The notes under the pieces were generated by a model. It had not been told where the DNA came from, made no database searches, and saw nothing but the letters and a program-made list of their open reading frames with translations. From an uncultured Bacteroidales bacterium (GTDB lineage: Bacteria > Bacteroidota > Bacteroidia > Bacteroidales > UBA932), in the NCBI GenBank assembly GCA_947168525.1, contig CAMVMG010000003.1, positions 1-64,000 of the forward strand: a stretch of 64,000 bases of DNA. Direction: 5' to 3'. The position numbers were made by a program, and so were the translations under genes. Below are positions 49,670 to 58,576 of the stretch, in pieces; within the stretch, counting starts at the first letter, position 1, and each line of letters begins with the position of its first letter.

Positions 49670-50392
49670 ATGATAGAAATGAGCGAAGAGAAAAAACAGG
49701 CGAACAGAATACAAAAATCCTTTTTGTCTCCTCTTGAAAAGAAGGTATTGGTAGCACTGGCCAAGCGGATGCCCCGCTGGGTTACCTCGGACATGCTCAC
49801 GTTCGTGGGTTTCCTGGGGGCTCTGGTAATGGCTACCGGATACAGTTTGTCCAACCTCAACCTCCATTGGCTGTGGCTTTCCTGCTTCGGACTGTTTCTC
49901 AACTGGTTCGGAGATTCGCTGGACGGCTCGCTTGCCCGCGTAAGAAACACCCAGCGCAAGACCTACGGCTTCTTCATCGACCACAATGTGGACGTGATCA
50001 ACGAAACCATCATGTTCGTGGGTGTGGGGTGCAGCCCGCTGGTGAACATGAGCTTTGCCATGCTGGCCCTGGTGGCATACTTCATGCTCAGCGTGTATGT
50101 GTATATAGACTGTCACCTGAAGGGAGAGATGCGCCTGTCGTACGGCGGCCTGGGACCCACCGAATTCAGGATTATGCTGGTGATCGTGAACATCGCCTTC
50201 ATGTATATCCCCTGGCTCAGTGAATGGAAACGTCCCATCACGCTATTCCACAACGATTTCATGATTGGCCTGTTCGACTACATCGCAGTTGCCGCCGCCC
50301 TGCTGATCATCATCTTCTACCTGATCAGTTTCTTCAAGGACGCCAAGTACTTCAATGAGGTAGACCCGATCAAGAAACCGGACCAGGAATGA
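49670..50392 (+). CDS. CDP-alcohol phosphatidyltransferase
   Basis: This 240-residue integral membrane protein has the family signature spanning DSLDGSLARVRN through GFFIDHNVD (about residues 84-110), with all the conserved Asp and Gly residues of D-x2-DG-x2-AR-x8-G-x3-D-x3-D. About six transmembrane segments are present. The alcohol acceptor is unknown. It starts a five-gene unit and overlaps the acyltransferase gene by 4 bp. An in-frame ATG at 49679 is an alternative start. Confidence 0.9.
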   Translation: MIEMSEEKKQANRIQKSFLSPLEKKVLVALAKRMPRWVTSDMLTFVGFLGALVMATGYSLSNLNLHWLWLSCFGLFLNWFGDSLDGSLARVRNTQRKTYGFFIDHNVDVINETIMFVGVGCSPLVNMSFAMLALVAYFMLSVYVYIDCHLKGEMRLSYGGLGPTEFRIMLVIVNIAFMYIPWLSEWKRPITLFHNDFMIGLFDYIAVAAALLIIIFYLISFFKDAKYFNEVDPIKKPDQE

Positions 50393-51249
50393 TCATCACT
50401 GCTGACGAAGCTCCCGCCTTGTCGCCTGTCTTCAAAGGAAGAAAGGGGCGGATTCTGTTCCATCTGGCGGAAAAGATTACCGGCATCGATAACATCAATG
50501 CCACGCACAACCGTGTGGAGAAAGCCGGCATCACGCCCGGACCGGATTTCGCAAAAGCCATCCTGGACGATATCCAGGTAGACTTCAGCGTGGGAAACCC
50601 GGAACGGCTGGGCGCCTTGCCCGAAGGGCCTTTCATCGTCATTGCCAACCATATCTACGGCCATCTGGACGGGGTCTGCCTGGTAGATCTCTTCGGCCAT
50701 GTCCGTCCCCGCAGCAAAGTGATGGTGAATGAGTTCCTGATGTGGATCAAAGGGCTCTCCCCCAACTTCATCTCGGTTAATCCCACGCTTTCGGAGCGGC
50801 ATGCCGCATCCGCCACAAGCATCAACGGCGTTAAAAACGCACTGCTCCAGCTCCGCAGCGGGGAGCCTCTGTGCATTTTTCCCTCCGGTGCAGTGGCCGA
50901 CCTCAAACCCCGCGAGCACTGGACCCTGAGCGAGCGTGACTGGCAGGACGGCGCCGTCAAACTGATCCGAAAGGCCCGGGTTCCCATTGTCCCTGTCCGC
51001 TTTTTTGACCATAATTCGGCCTTCTACTACAGCCTGGGGCTTATCGACTACCGGGTGCGTTTCGTTCGGCTGTTCCATGAGATGTACAATAAGCGGGGCA
51101 CCCACCCGCGGGTGGGTATCGGACAGACCATCCCCGTAGAACAACAAGATACCGTCCCGGAAGAAGCGTTCAAAGCCTTCCTGCGGGAAAGCGTTTATGC
51201 GATGCCCATGCCTGACCATTTTACCTATCGATCCCAACTATGGAAGTAA
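50389..51249 (+). CDS. glsA: lysophospholipid-type O-acyltransferase, GlsA-like
   Basis: This 286-residue protein carries acyltransferase motif I as IANHIYGHLDGVCLVDLF (the NHxxGxxDG variant of the OlsF/GlsA group rather than PlsC NHxxxxD) and motif III-like LCIFPSGAVADLK. In Bacteroides, GlsA adds the second acyl chain to N-acyl-glycine. Here the GlsB-like gene lies 1.5 kb upstream with two genes between. Alternatively it acylates lysophosphatidate. Confidence 0.75.
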   Translation: MIITADEAPALSPVFKGRKGRILFHLAEKITGIDNINATHNRVEKAGITPGPDFAKAILDDIQVDFSVGNPERLGALPEGPFIVIANHIYGHLDGVCLVDLFGHVRPRSKVMVNEFLMWIKGLSPNFISVNPTLSERHAASATSINGVKNALLQLRSGEPLCIFPSGAVADLKPREHWTLSERDWQDGAVKLIRKARVPIVPVRFFDHNSAFYYSLGLIDYRVRFVRLFHEMYNKRGTHPRVGIGQTIPVEQQDTVPEEAFKAFLRESVYAMPMPDHFTYRSQLWK

Positions 51250-52046
51250 AAGTAGCCCTTGTCACCGGAGGCAGCAGCGGAATCGGTGCCGCTACCGCCC
51301 GTCTTCTGGCCCGGTCCGGAGTGAAAGTATATGCCGGCTCCCGCAGAGGTAGCTTCGAGCCTTCCTGCGAAGGTGTCGTGCCCGTATGCCTGGACGTGAA
51401 CGACGAGAATAGTCTCAACACTGTGGTAAATGACATCCTCTCTCTCGAAGGCCGGCTGGATGCCGTTGTCTGCAACGCCGGAAACGGCTGTTACGGCCCG
51501 GTGGAAGGCACCCTGGACGAGGAAGCCCGCTACCAGTTCGAGACCAATTTCTTCGGGGCGCACAAGACCATCCAGGCCTGCCTGAGGGTCATGCGTCGCC
51601 AGGGATTCGGCCGGATTGTTACCGTGACGTCGGTCATGGCCGTCCTCCAACTCCCTTTCCAGGGGCTGTATTCGGCCGCCAAAGCCGCCCTCCTCTCCCT
51701 TACGGACTCGCTGGCGCTGGAACTCAAAGGCACAGGCATCCAGTGCTGCAGCATTCTCCCGGGAGATGTAAAAACCGGTTTCACCAGCGCCCGGAGAATG
51801 AACAAGGCCGCTACCTGGAGTGATTCCCCCTATGCGGATTGGATGCGCAAAAACCTGAAAAAAGTGGAGCACGACGAGCTGGGCGGGATGAAACCGGAAG
51901 CCATCGCCAGGGTGATTGTCCGGCAGCTAGGCCGCAAACACATGGCCACCAGGGTCATTCCCCGGGCCGACTACAAACTGGTCGGGTTCCTGGTAAGGAT
52001 TGTTCCCGACAAATGGAAACTGGCCATCATCCGCATGCTCTATTGA
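51240..52046 (+). CDS. short-chain dehydrogenase/reductase
   Basis: This 268-residue classical SDR has the cofactor motif TGGSSGIGAAT (about 8-18), NAGNGCYG after beta-4 and the active-site YSAAK with an upstream Ser (TSVMAV). It overlaps the acyltransferase gene by 10 bp. A lipid-modifying role (acyl-dihydroxyacetone phosphate or ketoacyl reduction) is inferred only from its neighbours. Confidence 0.9.
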   Translation: MEVKVALVTGGSSGIGAATARLLARSGVKVYAGSRRGSFEPSCEGVVPVCLDVNDENSLNTVVNDILSLEGRLDAVVCNAGNGCYGPVEGTLDEEARYQFETNFFGAHKTIQACLRVMRRQGFGRIVTVTSVMAVLQLPFQGLYSAAKAALLSLTDSLALELKGTGIQCCSILPGDVKTGFTSARRMNKAATWSDSPYADWMRKNLKKVEHDELGGMKPEAIARVIVRQLGRKHMATRVIPRADYKLVGFLVRIVPDKWKLAIIRMLY

Positions 52047-52069
52047 TACGCCAGAGCGTTCTTGTCGTC

Positions 52070-54544
52070 GTGCACAGAATCCGGATTATATTTCTTCTGC
52101 TTGTGGTCACGGCCCTCCAGGCCGCGGCGCAGACAACCCGCGTACGCGGCACCGTCACCGATTTCGATACCGGCGAGCCGCTCCCCTTCGTGAGCGTCTA
52201 TTTCGACGGCACCACTATCGGCATTTCCACAGACCTGGAAGGCAAGTTCAGCCTGGAAACCCGATCTCCCCAGGCACGCGTGCTCACGGCGCACATTGTC
52301 GGCTACGAAAGCCTTTCCGTAAACGTCACCCCCGGCTCCTTCAACGAGTTCCAGTTCCGCCTGCGCACGGATCCGGACTTCCTGGAAGCCGCCATCGTGA
52401 AACCGGACGACCGCTACATCAAGTCCATCCTCCGGAAGATAGACCAGAACCGGAAAATCAACAATCCGGACAAGGGAGAATCCTGGCAAACCAGGCTGTA
52501 CTCAAAGATAGAGATGGATGCCACCAATACCGAAGACCTGATGAACCTGGGCATCCTGAACCGGAACTTCGGCTTTGTACAGGACTATGCCGACACCTCC
52601 GCCATCACCGGAAAGCCTTTCATCCCGGTCATGATTTCGGAGAACGTGTCGGACCTGTACCATTCCAAAAACCCGGCCTTCGAGCGGGAAGTCATGCGCG
52701 CGAACCGGATTTCGGGTCTGGAAGACGACAACTTCCTGCGCCAGTTCACCGGCAGCTATCTGCTCAAGACCAACTTTTACGAGGCCAGTATCGGTGTCAT
52801 CAACCTGGAGATTCCGTCTCCGACGGCCGCATCGTCCCATATCTTCTACAATTATTACCTGGTGGACAGCCTGCAGGTGGAGGGCCGGAAAACCTATACG
52901 CTCCGCTTCCACCCCAAGCGTTTTGTCACATCGCCCGTCTTTGACGGGGAAATGCAGATCGATGCAGAGGATTTCGGCATCCGCTCTGCCCATGTAGCCC
53001 TGGCCGGAGAATCCAACGTGAACTGGATCCGGCACATCAACATTGATGTGGAGAACCGCCGCCTGGAAAACGGCAAGTGGTTCTACGGGGAAGAAAACCT
53101 TTTTGCCGATTTCTCCATCGCTGTCAGCGACTCCTCCAAACTGGTTTCCTTCCTGGGCCGGCGCCACATGGTCTATGACGTCCCGGTATTCGGGGAAATC
53201 ACCGACCCGGATGTACTCGCCTCCCAGGACCGGGTAGTCCTCCAGAAAGTGGAGCCCCAGGAAGAACAGTACTGGGACCAGGTGAGACCCTATGAACTCA
53301 GCGAACGTGAGCGGGGTATCTACCAGATGGTAGACCAGGTCAAGCAGACCACGCTGTACAAATGGGTGTTTGCCCTGGCCAATTCCGTAATTACCGGCTA
53401 TTACGAGGTTCCAGAAATTGGCATGGGATTCGGCCGATGGGCCCGCACGGTGGTCTATAACGAAACCGAAGGGCTCCGCCTGCAAGCCGGCTTCCGGACC
53501 ATGCGGGAGTTCTCGGAAAAAGTGCGTCTGACCGGAACGTTCGCCTACGGATTCAGAGACAAGACGCCCAAATGGAGCATGAAGGCCGAATTCATGATCA
53601 ATCGTACCAAAACGCGGATGATCACGGTGTCGGCCAAGAAAGATTTCGTGCAGCTGGGCAGCGGAACCGGGGTTTTCTCGGCCCAGAACATGTTCTCGTC
53701 CGTGGTGGCCCGTTCCCATATGGACCGGCAGAGCATGGTGCGGGAGTTCATCCTCAAATACGATCATGAATGGCATCCGTCCGTGAACCAGGTCCTTCAA
53801 TGGCGTACTTCCCGTCTCTGGGGGAATCCGCTGGTTCCCCTGATTCGGCCCGACGGTACGCCCCAGGAGAGTTTCCTGGTGAACGAGCTCAGCACATCCC
53901 TGCGTTTTTCCTGGGATGAGCGTGTGAACCGGGGTTTCTTCCGGAAGTACTATCTCTTCACGCGTTTCCCGGTCCTGACCATCGACCTGATCAAAGGCTT
54001 CGACGGCATCACCCCGGACAGCTTCGGCTACTGGCGGGAAGAACTCACCCTGCAATGGAAGATTCCCTCTACGGCCATCGGCTTTGGAAAACTGTTCCTC
54101 AACGGCGGCGCCATCCAGGGATCTGTCCCCTACATGAACCTGAAGCTGCACGAAGGCAACCAGACCTTCTTCATGGACCGGAACGCCTTCTCCTGCATGG
54201 ACTACTACGAGTTTGCGTCGGACCGCTGGCTCACCGGCTACTACGAACATAACTTCAACGGGCTGCTGCTGGGGATTATACCGCTTATCAAGAAACTCGA
54301 CCTGCGGGAAGTCGCCACGGTACGCTTTGCCTGGGGAACTCTTTCCACCCAGAACAGGGAAAACGCCCCTTTCCAGCTGCCCGTCCAGATGCATTCACTG
54401 GAACTTCCTTACGTAGAGGCTGGTATCGGCATCAGCAATATTTTCCGTGTGCTCCGGGTAGACGCCATCTGGCGGCTTACCCACAAGCGGGAAGAAAGTC
54501 AGAAAAATTTCACTATCAACATAGGATTTGACGTAGAATTCTAA
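52070..54544 (+). CDS. DUF5686-family outer-membrane protein with CarboxypepD_reg-like domain
   Basis: This protein of about 825 residues has a signal peptide (MHRIRIIFLLLVVTALQAAAQ with GTG start), an N-terminal carboxypeptidase-regulatory-like domain (VRGTVTDFDTGEPLPFVSVYF) and then the DUF5686 region and a C-terminal beta-barrel ending FTINIGFDVEF. It belongs to a family typical of Bacteroidota surface proteins, with function unknown. No ATG stands before the signal peptide; GTG at 52070 gives the best start, with TTG at 52043 the alternative. It lies 23 bp after the SDR gene. Confidence 0.82.
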   Translation: MHRIRIIFLLLVVTALQAAAQTTRVRGTVTDFDTGEPLPFVSVYFDGTTIGISTDLEGKFSLETRSPQARVLTAHIVGYESLSVNVTPGSFNEFQFRLRTDPDFLEAAIVKPDDRYIKSILRKIDQNRKINNPDKGESWQTRLYSKIEMDATNTEDLMNLGILNRNFGFVQDYADTSAITGKPFIPVMISENVSDLYHSKNPAFEREVMRANRISGLEDDNFLRQFTGSYLLKTNFYEASIGVINLEIPSPTAASSHIFYNYYLVDSLQVEGRKTYTLRFHPKRFVTSPVFDGEMQIDAEDFGIRSAHVALAGESNVNWIRHINIDVENRRLENGKWFYGEENLFADFSIAVSDSSKLVSFLGRRHMVYDVPVFGEITDPDVLASQDRVVLQKVEPQEEQYWDQVRPYELSERERGIYQMVDQVKQTTLYKWVFALANSVITGYYEVPEIGMGFGRWARTVVYNETEGLRLQAGFRTMREFSEKVRLTGTFAYGFRDKTPKWSMKAEFMINRTKTRMITVSAKKDFVQLGSGTGVFSAQNMFSSVVARSHMDRQSMVREFILKYDHEWHPSVNQVLQWRTSRLWGNPLVPLIRPDGTPQESFLVNELSTSLRFSWDERVNRGFFRKYYLFTRFPVLTIDLIKGFDGITPDSFGYWREELTLQWKIPSTAIGFGKLFLNGGAIQGSVPYMNLKLHEGNQTFFMDRNAFSCMDYYEFASDRWLTGYYEHNFNGLLLGIIPLIKKLDLREVATVRFAWGTLSTQNRENAPFQLPVQMHSLELPYVEAGIGISNIFRVLRVDAIWRLTHKREESQKNFTINIGFDVEF

Positions 54545-54547
54545 ACC

Positions 54548-55300
54548 ATGAAACCTATCTTTACCATCCATACGCTGAAAAACAACGGCGTCCAGGAAGC
54601 CAACCAAGTCCGGCCGTACAACCTGTCCGCCTATGCTTTTGTGTTTCTGGTAGAGGGAGAAGTCCTGGCCGAGGTGAATGGCAAGAACATCCTCTGCGGC
54701 CCTGGCCAATTCCTGTTGGTTCCAGAGAATACCACCATCGTCCTCAAGCACTTCAACCAGTGCATCGGTTTTGACGGCTGCTTCAGCCTCAATTACCTGA
54801 AAGACGCATCCTATGCGGTTCTGCGCAGCCAGACGCCCTGCCTGCAGAGTTTCTGGTTCGATGATGCCGTTTTCATGGGTGCCCTGATGCAGCGGATGCT
54901 CACCGCAGCGGAAGACAAAGACAAGGTTTTCCTGCAGAATAGCCTGGACCTTCTGCTCTGCCAGCTACGCTCGGGCGGACAAGTGGCTGCCATCCCGGAG
55001 CAGTTCCTGCAGATGGTCTTTGAGAAAGAGTATGCTTCCTATTCCGTGTCGGACCATGCCCGCATACTCAAAGTTACGCCCAATTACCTGAACAAGACGG
55101 TGAAAAACCACACCCACCGCACCGCCATCGACTGGATAGAGATTGCCCGGCTCAACCTGGCCAAACAGCTTCTGAAAGACAAGAGCGTCGCCATCATCGA
55201 CGTCGCCCGGATCTCTGGCCTGGAAGACCAGTCTTATTTCTCACGTTTCTTCAAGAAGAAAACCGGGCTTACCCCCTCCCAGTACCGGAACAGCCTATAG
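54548..55300 (+). CDS. AraC-family transcriptional regulator
   Basis: This 250-residue protein has an N-terminal cupin-like sensor region (about 15-120) and a C-terminal double HTH of AraC type (YSVSDHARILKVTPNYLNKTV, and ARISGLEDQSYFSRFFKKKTGLTPSQYR). It is the last gene of the five-gene unit, 3 bp after the DUF5686 gene. It may regulate the unit or respond to an envelope-related ligand. It overlaps trmO convergently by 6 bp. Confidence 0.92.
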   Translation: MKPIFTIHTLKNNGVQEANQVRPYNLSAYAFVFLVEGEVLAEVNGKNILCGPGQFLLVPENTTIVLKHFNQCIGFDGCFSLNYLKDASYAVLRSQTPCLQSFWFDDAVFMGALMQRMLTAAEDKDKVFLQNSLDLLLCQLRSGGQVAAIPEQFLQMVFEKEYASYSVSDHARILKVTPNYLNKTVKNHTHRTAIDWIEIARLNLAKQLLKDKSVAIIDVARISGLEDQSYFSRFFKKKTGLTPSQYRNSL

Positions 55301-55972
55301 CCGGTAACCGGTGACATAGACGGTTCCGTCCTTCACCCGGAACAGGACATCGGCCCCGTCGAAGGGCATGGCGTACTGCTTGTCTTCCCCGTCGTGGTAA
55401 GCGGGCCGGGGATCCAGCGAAAGTACTTGCCGCAGCACCTCCCTCTGCTCATCCGTAAAGGGAAGACTCTCAGGAATTTCCACTTCCAGCTTGGGGGAAG
55501 GGGCCGACGCCGCAAAGCCACAGGAGGACTCCGGAAAACTGTCGGCATACACCAGATACGGCTTAATGTCATAGATGGGCGTCCCATCCATCAGATCCGC
55601 CCCGCGGACGATAAGGTCCAGCCCGTCGACGGCTTCCAGTTCCAGGCACGAAAGCCCCAGCGGATTGGGCCTGTAGGGCGAGCGGGTGGCCCATACGCCC
55701 ATGGCCTTGTTGCCGCCCAGCCTGGGAGGACGCACGGTGGGCTGCCACTCCCCTTTTACCACTTTGTTGGCCGAGAAGCCCCAGATGACCCAGATTCGGT
55801 CGAAGCCCTCCAGACCGCGCAAGGCTTCCCGGTTCCGGTAGGCTTCCGTAAAGACAATCCGGCCCCGGACATCGGCCAGGGAACTCTGCCTGGGGATGCC
55901 GAATTTAGAGCCGAAAGCTCCTTTGTAATAGGCTACGGGAACGATTTCCATCTTAGGAAAGATATTTTCCAT
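55295..55972 (-). CDS. trmO: tRNA t6A37 N6-methyltransferase TrmO (TsaA family)
   Basis: This 226-residue protein matches TrmO/YaeB: DRIWVIWGFSANK, the signature GVWATRSPYRPNPLGLS and DGTPIYDIKPYL. The C-terminal domain common in the family follows. It methylates t6A37 in threonine tRNA. I chose the ATG at 55972 (MENIFPKMEIVPVAYYKG); this overlaps the SEC-C gene end by 20 bp. It is the last gene of the gcv transcription unit. Confidence 0.93.
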   Translation of the reverse strand: MENIFPKMEIVPVAYYKGAFGSKFGIPRQSSLADVRGRIVFTEAYRNREALRGLEGFDRIWVIWGFSANKVVKGEWQPTVRPPRLGGNKAMGVWATRSPYRPNPLGLSCLELEAVDGLDLIVRGADLMDGTPIYDIKPYLVYADSFPESSCGFAASAPSPKLEVEIPESLPFTDEQREVLRQVLSLDPRPAYHDGEDKQYAMPFDGADVLFRVKDGTVYVTGYRL

Positions 55973-57179
55973 GACAGTGACCGTAGCGGAGCCCGCTTCC
56001 ACACGGACACGGGTCTTCGGGGGCCACATGCGGAACGGCGAAGCCCAGGGGGAATCCCCCGATCCGGGGATAGCCCTCCGACACGCTGAGCTCCGGCATC
56101 TGCCAGTGTGGATACTCCTCCGTCGCCGGCGCCTGAGACTGGGTATCCCCCTTATTGTCTTCCCAGGAAGCCGCATCCAGCTGGAGCTGCCCCGCTACCC
56201 GGGCCGACACGCCCGAAAGGGCCCACTTGGGAACGCTGTCTGCATAGTCGGCCACAATTCGGCAGCAGGTGTTCCAGCTCTCCTGGTCCAGATGCTGGCC
56301 GTTGGGGCTGTCCATGAGTGGAGAGAACAGGGCCTCATTATATTCGGCCGTATACTGGGCCTCTATCCAGGTATCGTGCTCTGCTTTGACAAGTTCGAAA
56401 CCAGTGTAGCCCAGGCGTTTGTATAACTCTTCCAGGGCAATCCCCTCCCGCGTATGCAGGCCTACAGTGAAATAGGGGGCGCCAGCCCCCGCTTCCCGGG
56501 CCATGTCTTCCGGAAAATCGGGCATTTTCACGGTTCCCAGCTGCCTGCGAAGGGTGAAGATTTCATCGGCATCCGTGATGCAGGGAGAACAGACATAGTC
56601 TCCCCATTTGTCCGTGTAACGGAAGAGCTTGATCATCGGACTCTGGTGCAGCATCTGCATCAGTGTCACATAGTTTTCTCCATAATGACGGCTGTAATAG
56701 CGGCTGACGAGGTCCAGGAATACATCGGTGGGAAGGATGCCGTACAGGTTCAAGTATCCCAGGCCAATCCGCTCTATCTCAAACTGACCGCTACGTTCTC
56801 CCTTGCGGATGACTTTGTCCACGAAGGGAGCTACGATGTCGTACACTTCCCGGCTGATCCAGAGTTTGTGGAACTGCTCGTCGCTGTCGTCGTGCTCTAC
56901 CAGGCCGCTTACCTCCACCAGCGAAGGATAAACGGCATAGTCTTGATACTGAATTTTTTCCGGTCCTGCCTTTACCAACTCCCGCAGCAGCCGTACGTCC
57001 CTTTCCATCAGATGGGAGAGCCACTTACCGGGCTCTGCCCTGAGATAGAGGTCCAGCTGCTCCACAAGCTGGGATTTCCTGAGACGCGGCGACAGCTCGC
57101 GTCCCAGGAGACTTCCCAGATCTTGCAGTTCGGGTTTCTGGTACCCGTCCAGGATGGTATGCAGGTTCCGTTTTACCAT
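55953..57179 (-). CDS. SEC-C motif protein, unknown function
   Basis: This 408-residue mainly helical protein has a C-terminal zinc-binding SEC-C motif DPCPCGSGLRYGHCHGK. The N-terminal 380 residues are not a family I recognise. SEC-C tails often tether a protein to the ribosome or SecA/SecB, so a translation- or secretion-linked role is possible. It overlaps gcvPB by 7 bp and trmO by 20 bp. Confidence 0.82.
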   Translation of the reverse strand: MVKRNLHTILDGYQKPELQDLGSLLGRELSPRLRKSQLVEQLDLYLRAEPGKWLSHLMERDVRLLRELVKAGPEKIQYQDYAVYPSLVEVSGLVEHDDSDEQFHKLWISREVYDIVAPFVDKVIRKGERSGQFEIERIGLGYLNLYGILPTDVFLDLVSRYYSRHYGENYVTLMQMLHQSPMIKLFRYTDKWGDYVCSPCITDADEIFTLRRQLGTVKMPDFPEDMAREAGAGAPYFTVGLHTREGIALEELYKRLGYTGFELVKAEHDTWIEAQYTAEYNEALFSPLMDSPNGQHLDQESWNTCCRIVADYADSVPKWALSGVSARVAGQLQLDAASWEDNKGDTQSQAPATEEYPHWQMPELSVSEGYPRIGGFPLGFAVPHVAPEDPCPCGSGLRYGHCHGKYLS

Positions 57180-58573
57180 TCGTACTTGAGAACGGGATTA
57201 CGGGCAGCCATGGTTTCGTCCGGACGCGTGATGGGCGCATTGTGCGGGGCCTGGCGGAGGATTTCGGGATCCTCGGCGGCCTCGGCCGCAATCTTACGCA
57301 TCACCGCGATGAACGAATCCAGGGTTTCCAGGGATTCGGTTTCCGTAGGCTCTATCATCAGCGCCTGGTGGAACAGGAGCGGGAAATAGATAGTGGGTGC
57401 ATGGAAACCGTAGTCCAGCAGACGCTTGGCCACATCCAGGGTAGTGGCACCGGGAACGTCGTCGTGGGCACCGTCGTTCACAAGCCCGTCGAAGACAAAC
57501 TCATGCTTGCAGACACCCTCGATGGGCAGCTTGTAAACGTCTTTCAGACATTCTTTGATATAGTTGGCGCTGAGCACCGAATACTGACCCACTTTGCGGA
57601 TATGCTGGTTTCCCAGGGACAGGATATAGGCATAGGCCCTGAGGATGACGCCGAAGTTCCCGTGGAAACCGGAAACCCGGATTTCTCCCAGGCAATCTTC
57701 CAGATGCTTGGCCACCCCCACGGGACCGGAACCGGGACCGCCGCCGCCATGGGGCGTAGAGAAGGTCTTGTGCAGGTTCAGGTGCATGATGTCGAAGCCC
57801 ATGTCACCGGGGCGTACGACACCCATCAGCGGGTTCATGTTGGCACCATCGTAATACAGGAGACCGCCGGCGGCGTGAACCAGCGCTGCAATCTCCTTAA
57901 TCTGGGTCTCGAAAAGGCCCAGGGTATTGGGATTGGTCATCATGATGCCGGCCACCTCGTCGGTGAGCAGCGGTTTCAGGGCCTCTACGTCGATCCGGCC
58001 GTTTTCCAGCGATTTCACTTCCACCACCTCCAGGCCGCAGACGGCCGCCGATGCCGGATTAGTGCCATGGGCGCTGTCCGGAACGATAACTTTCGTGCGC
58101 TTGAGGTCTCCTCTGTTCATGTGGTACTGGCGCATGATCATCAGACCGGTAAGCTCGCCGTGGGCGCCGGCGCAAGGGTCGAAGGTGAACGCGTACATGC
58201 CGGTGATGGCGGCAAGGGCCTTGTTCATCTCCTGATACACCTTGAGTGCCCCTTTGGTGAGGCCGGCATGCATGAGCGGGTGAAGCCCGGCGAACCCCTG
58301 CAGCGCAGCCATTTCCTCGTTGATTTTGGGGTTGTATTTCATGGTGCAGGAGCCCAGCGGATAGAAGCCCGTATCTACGCCGAAGTTCATCTGGGAGAGA
58401 TTGGTATAGTGGCGGACGACGTCCGGTTCACTGACCTGCGGAAGCCGGAGGGGACTCTCTCTCCTTAGCTGAACCGGAAGTTCCGGTGCCTGAGGGAACT
58501 TATTGACAGGAAGTGAGTAACCCGTACGTCCTTCCTTCGAGAGTTCGAAAACGAGTTTGTCGTAGTATTTCAT
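57173..58573 (-). CDS. gcvPB: glycine dehydrogenase (P-protein) subunit 2
   Basis: This 466-residue PLP subunit carries the lysine motif HLNLHKTFSTPHGGGGPGSGP (mid-protein) and N-terminal GFYPLGSCTMKYNPKINEEM. It pairs with GcvPA in the split P-protein typical of this phylum. It decarboxylates glycine and passes aminomethyl to GcvH-lipoyl. It starts 3 bp after gcvPA. Confidence 0.97.
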   Translation of the reverse strand: MKYYDKLVFELSKEGRTGYSLPVNKFPQAPELPVQLRRESPLRLPQVSEPDVVRHYTNLSQMNFGVDTGFYPLGSCTMKYNPKINEEMAALQGFAGLHPLMHAGLTKGALKVYQEMNKALAAITGMYAFTFDPCAGAHGELTGLMIMRQYHMNRGDLKRTKVIVPDSAHGTNPASAAVCGLEVVEVKSLENGRIDVEALKPLLTDEVAGIMMTNPNTLGLFETQIKEIAALVHAAGGLLYYDGANMNPLMGVVRPGDMGFDIMHLNLHKTFSTPHGGGGPGSGPVGVAKHLEDCLGEIRVSGFHGNFGVILRAYAYILSLGNQHIRKVGQYSVLSANYIKECLKDVYKLPIEGVCKHEFVFDGLVNDGAHDDVPGATTLDVAKRLLDYGFHAPTIYFPLLFHQALMIEPTETESLETLDSFIAVMRKIAAEAAEDPEILRQAPHNAPITRPDETMAARNPVLKYEW

Positions 58574-58576
58574 AGC

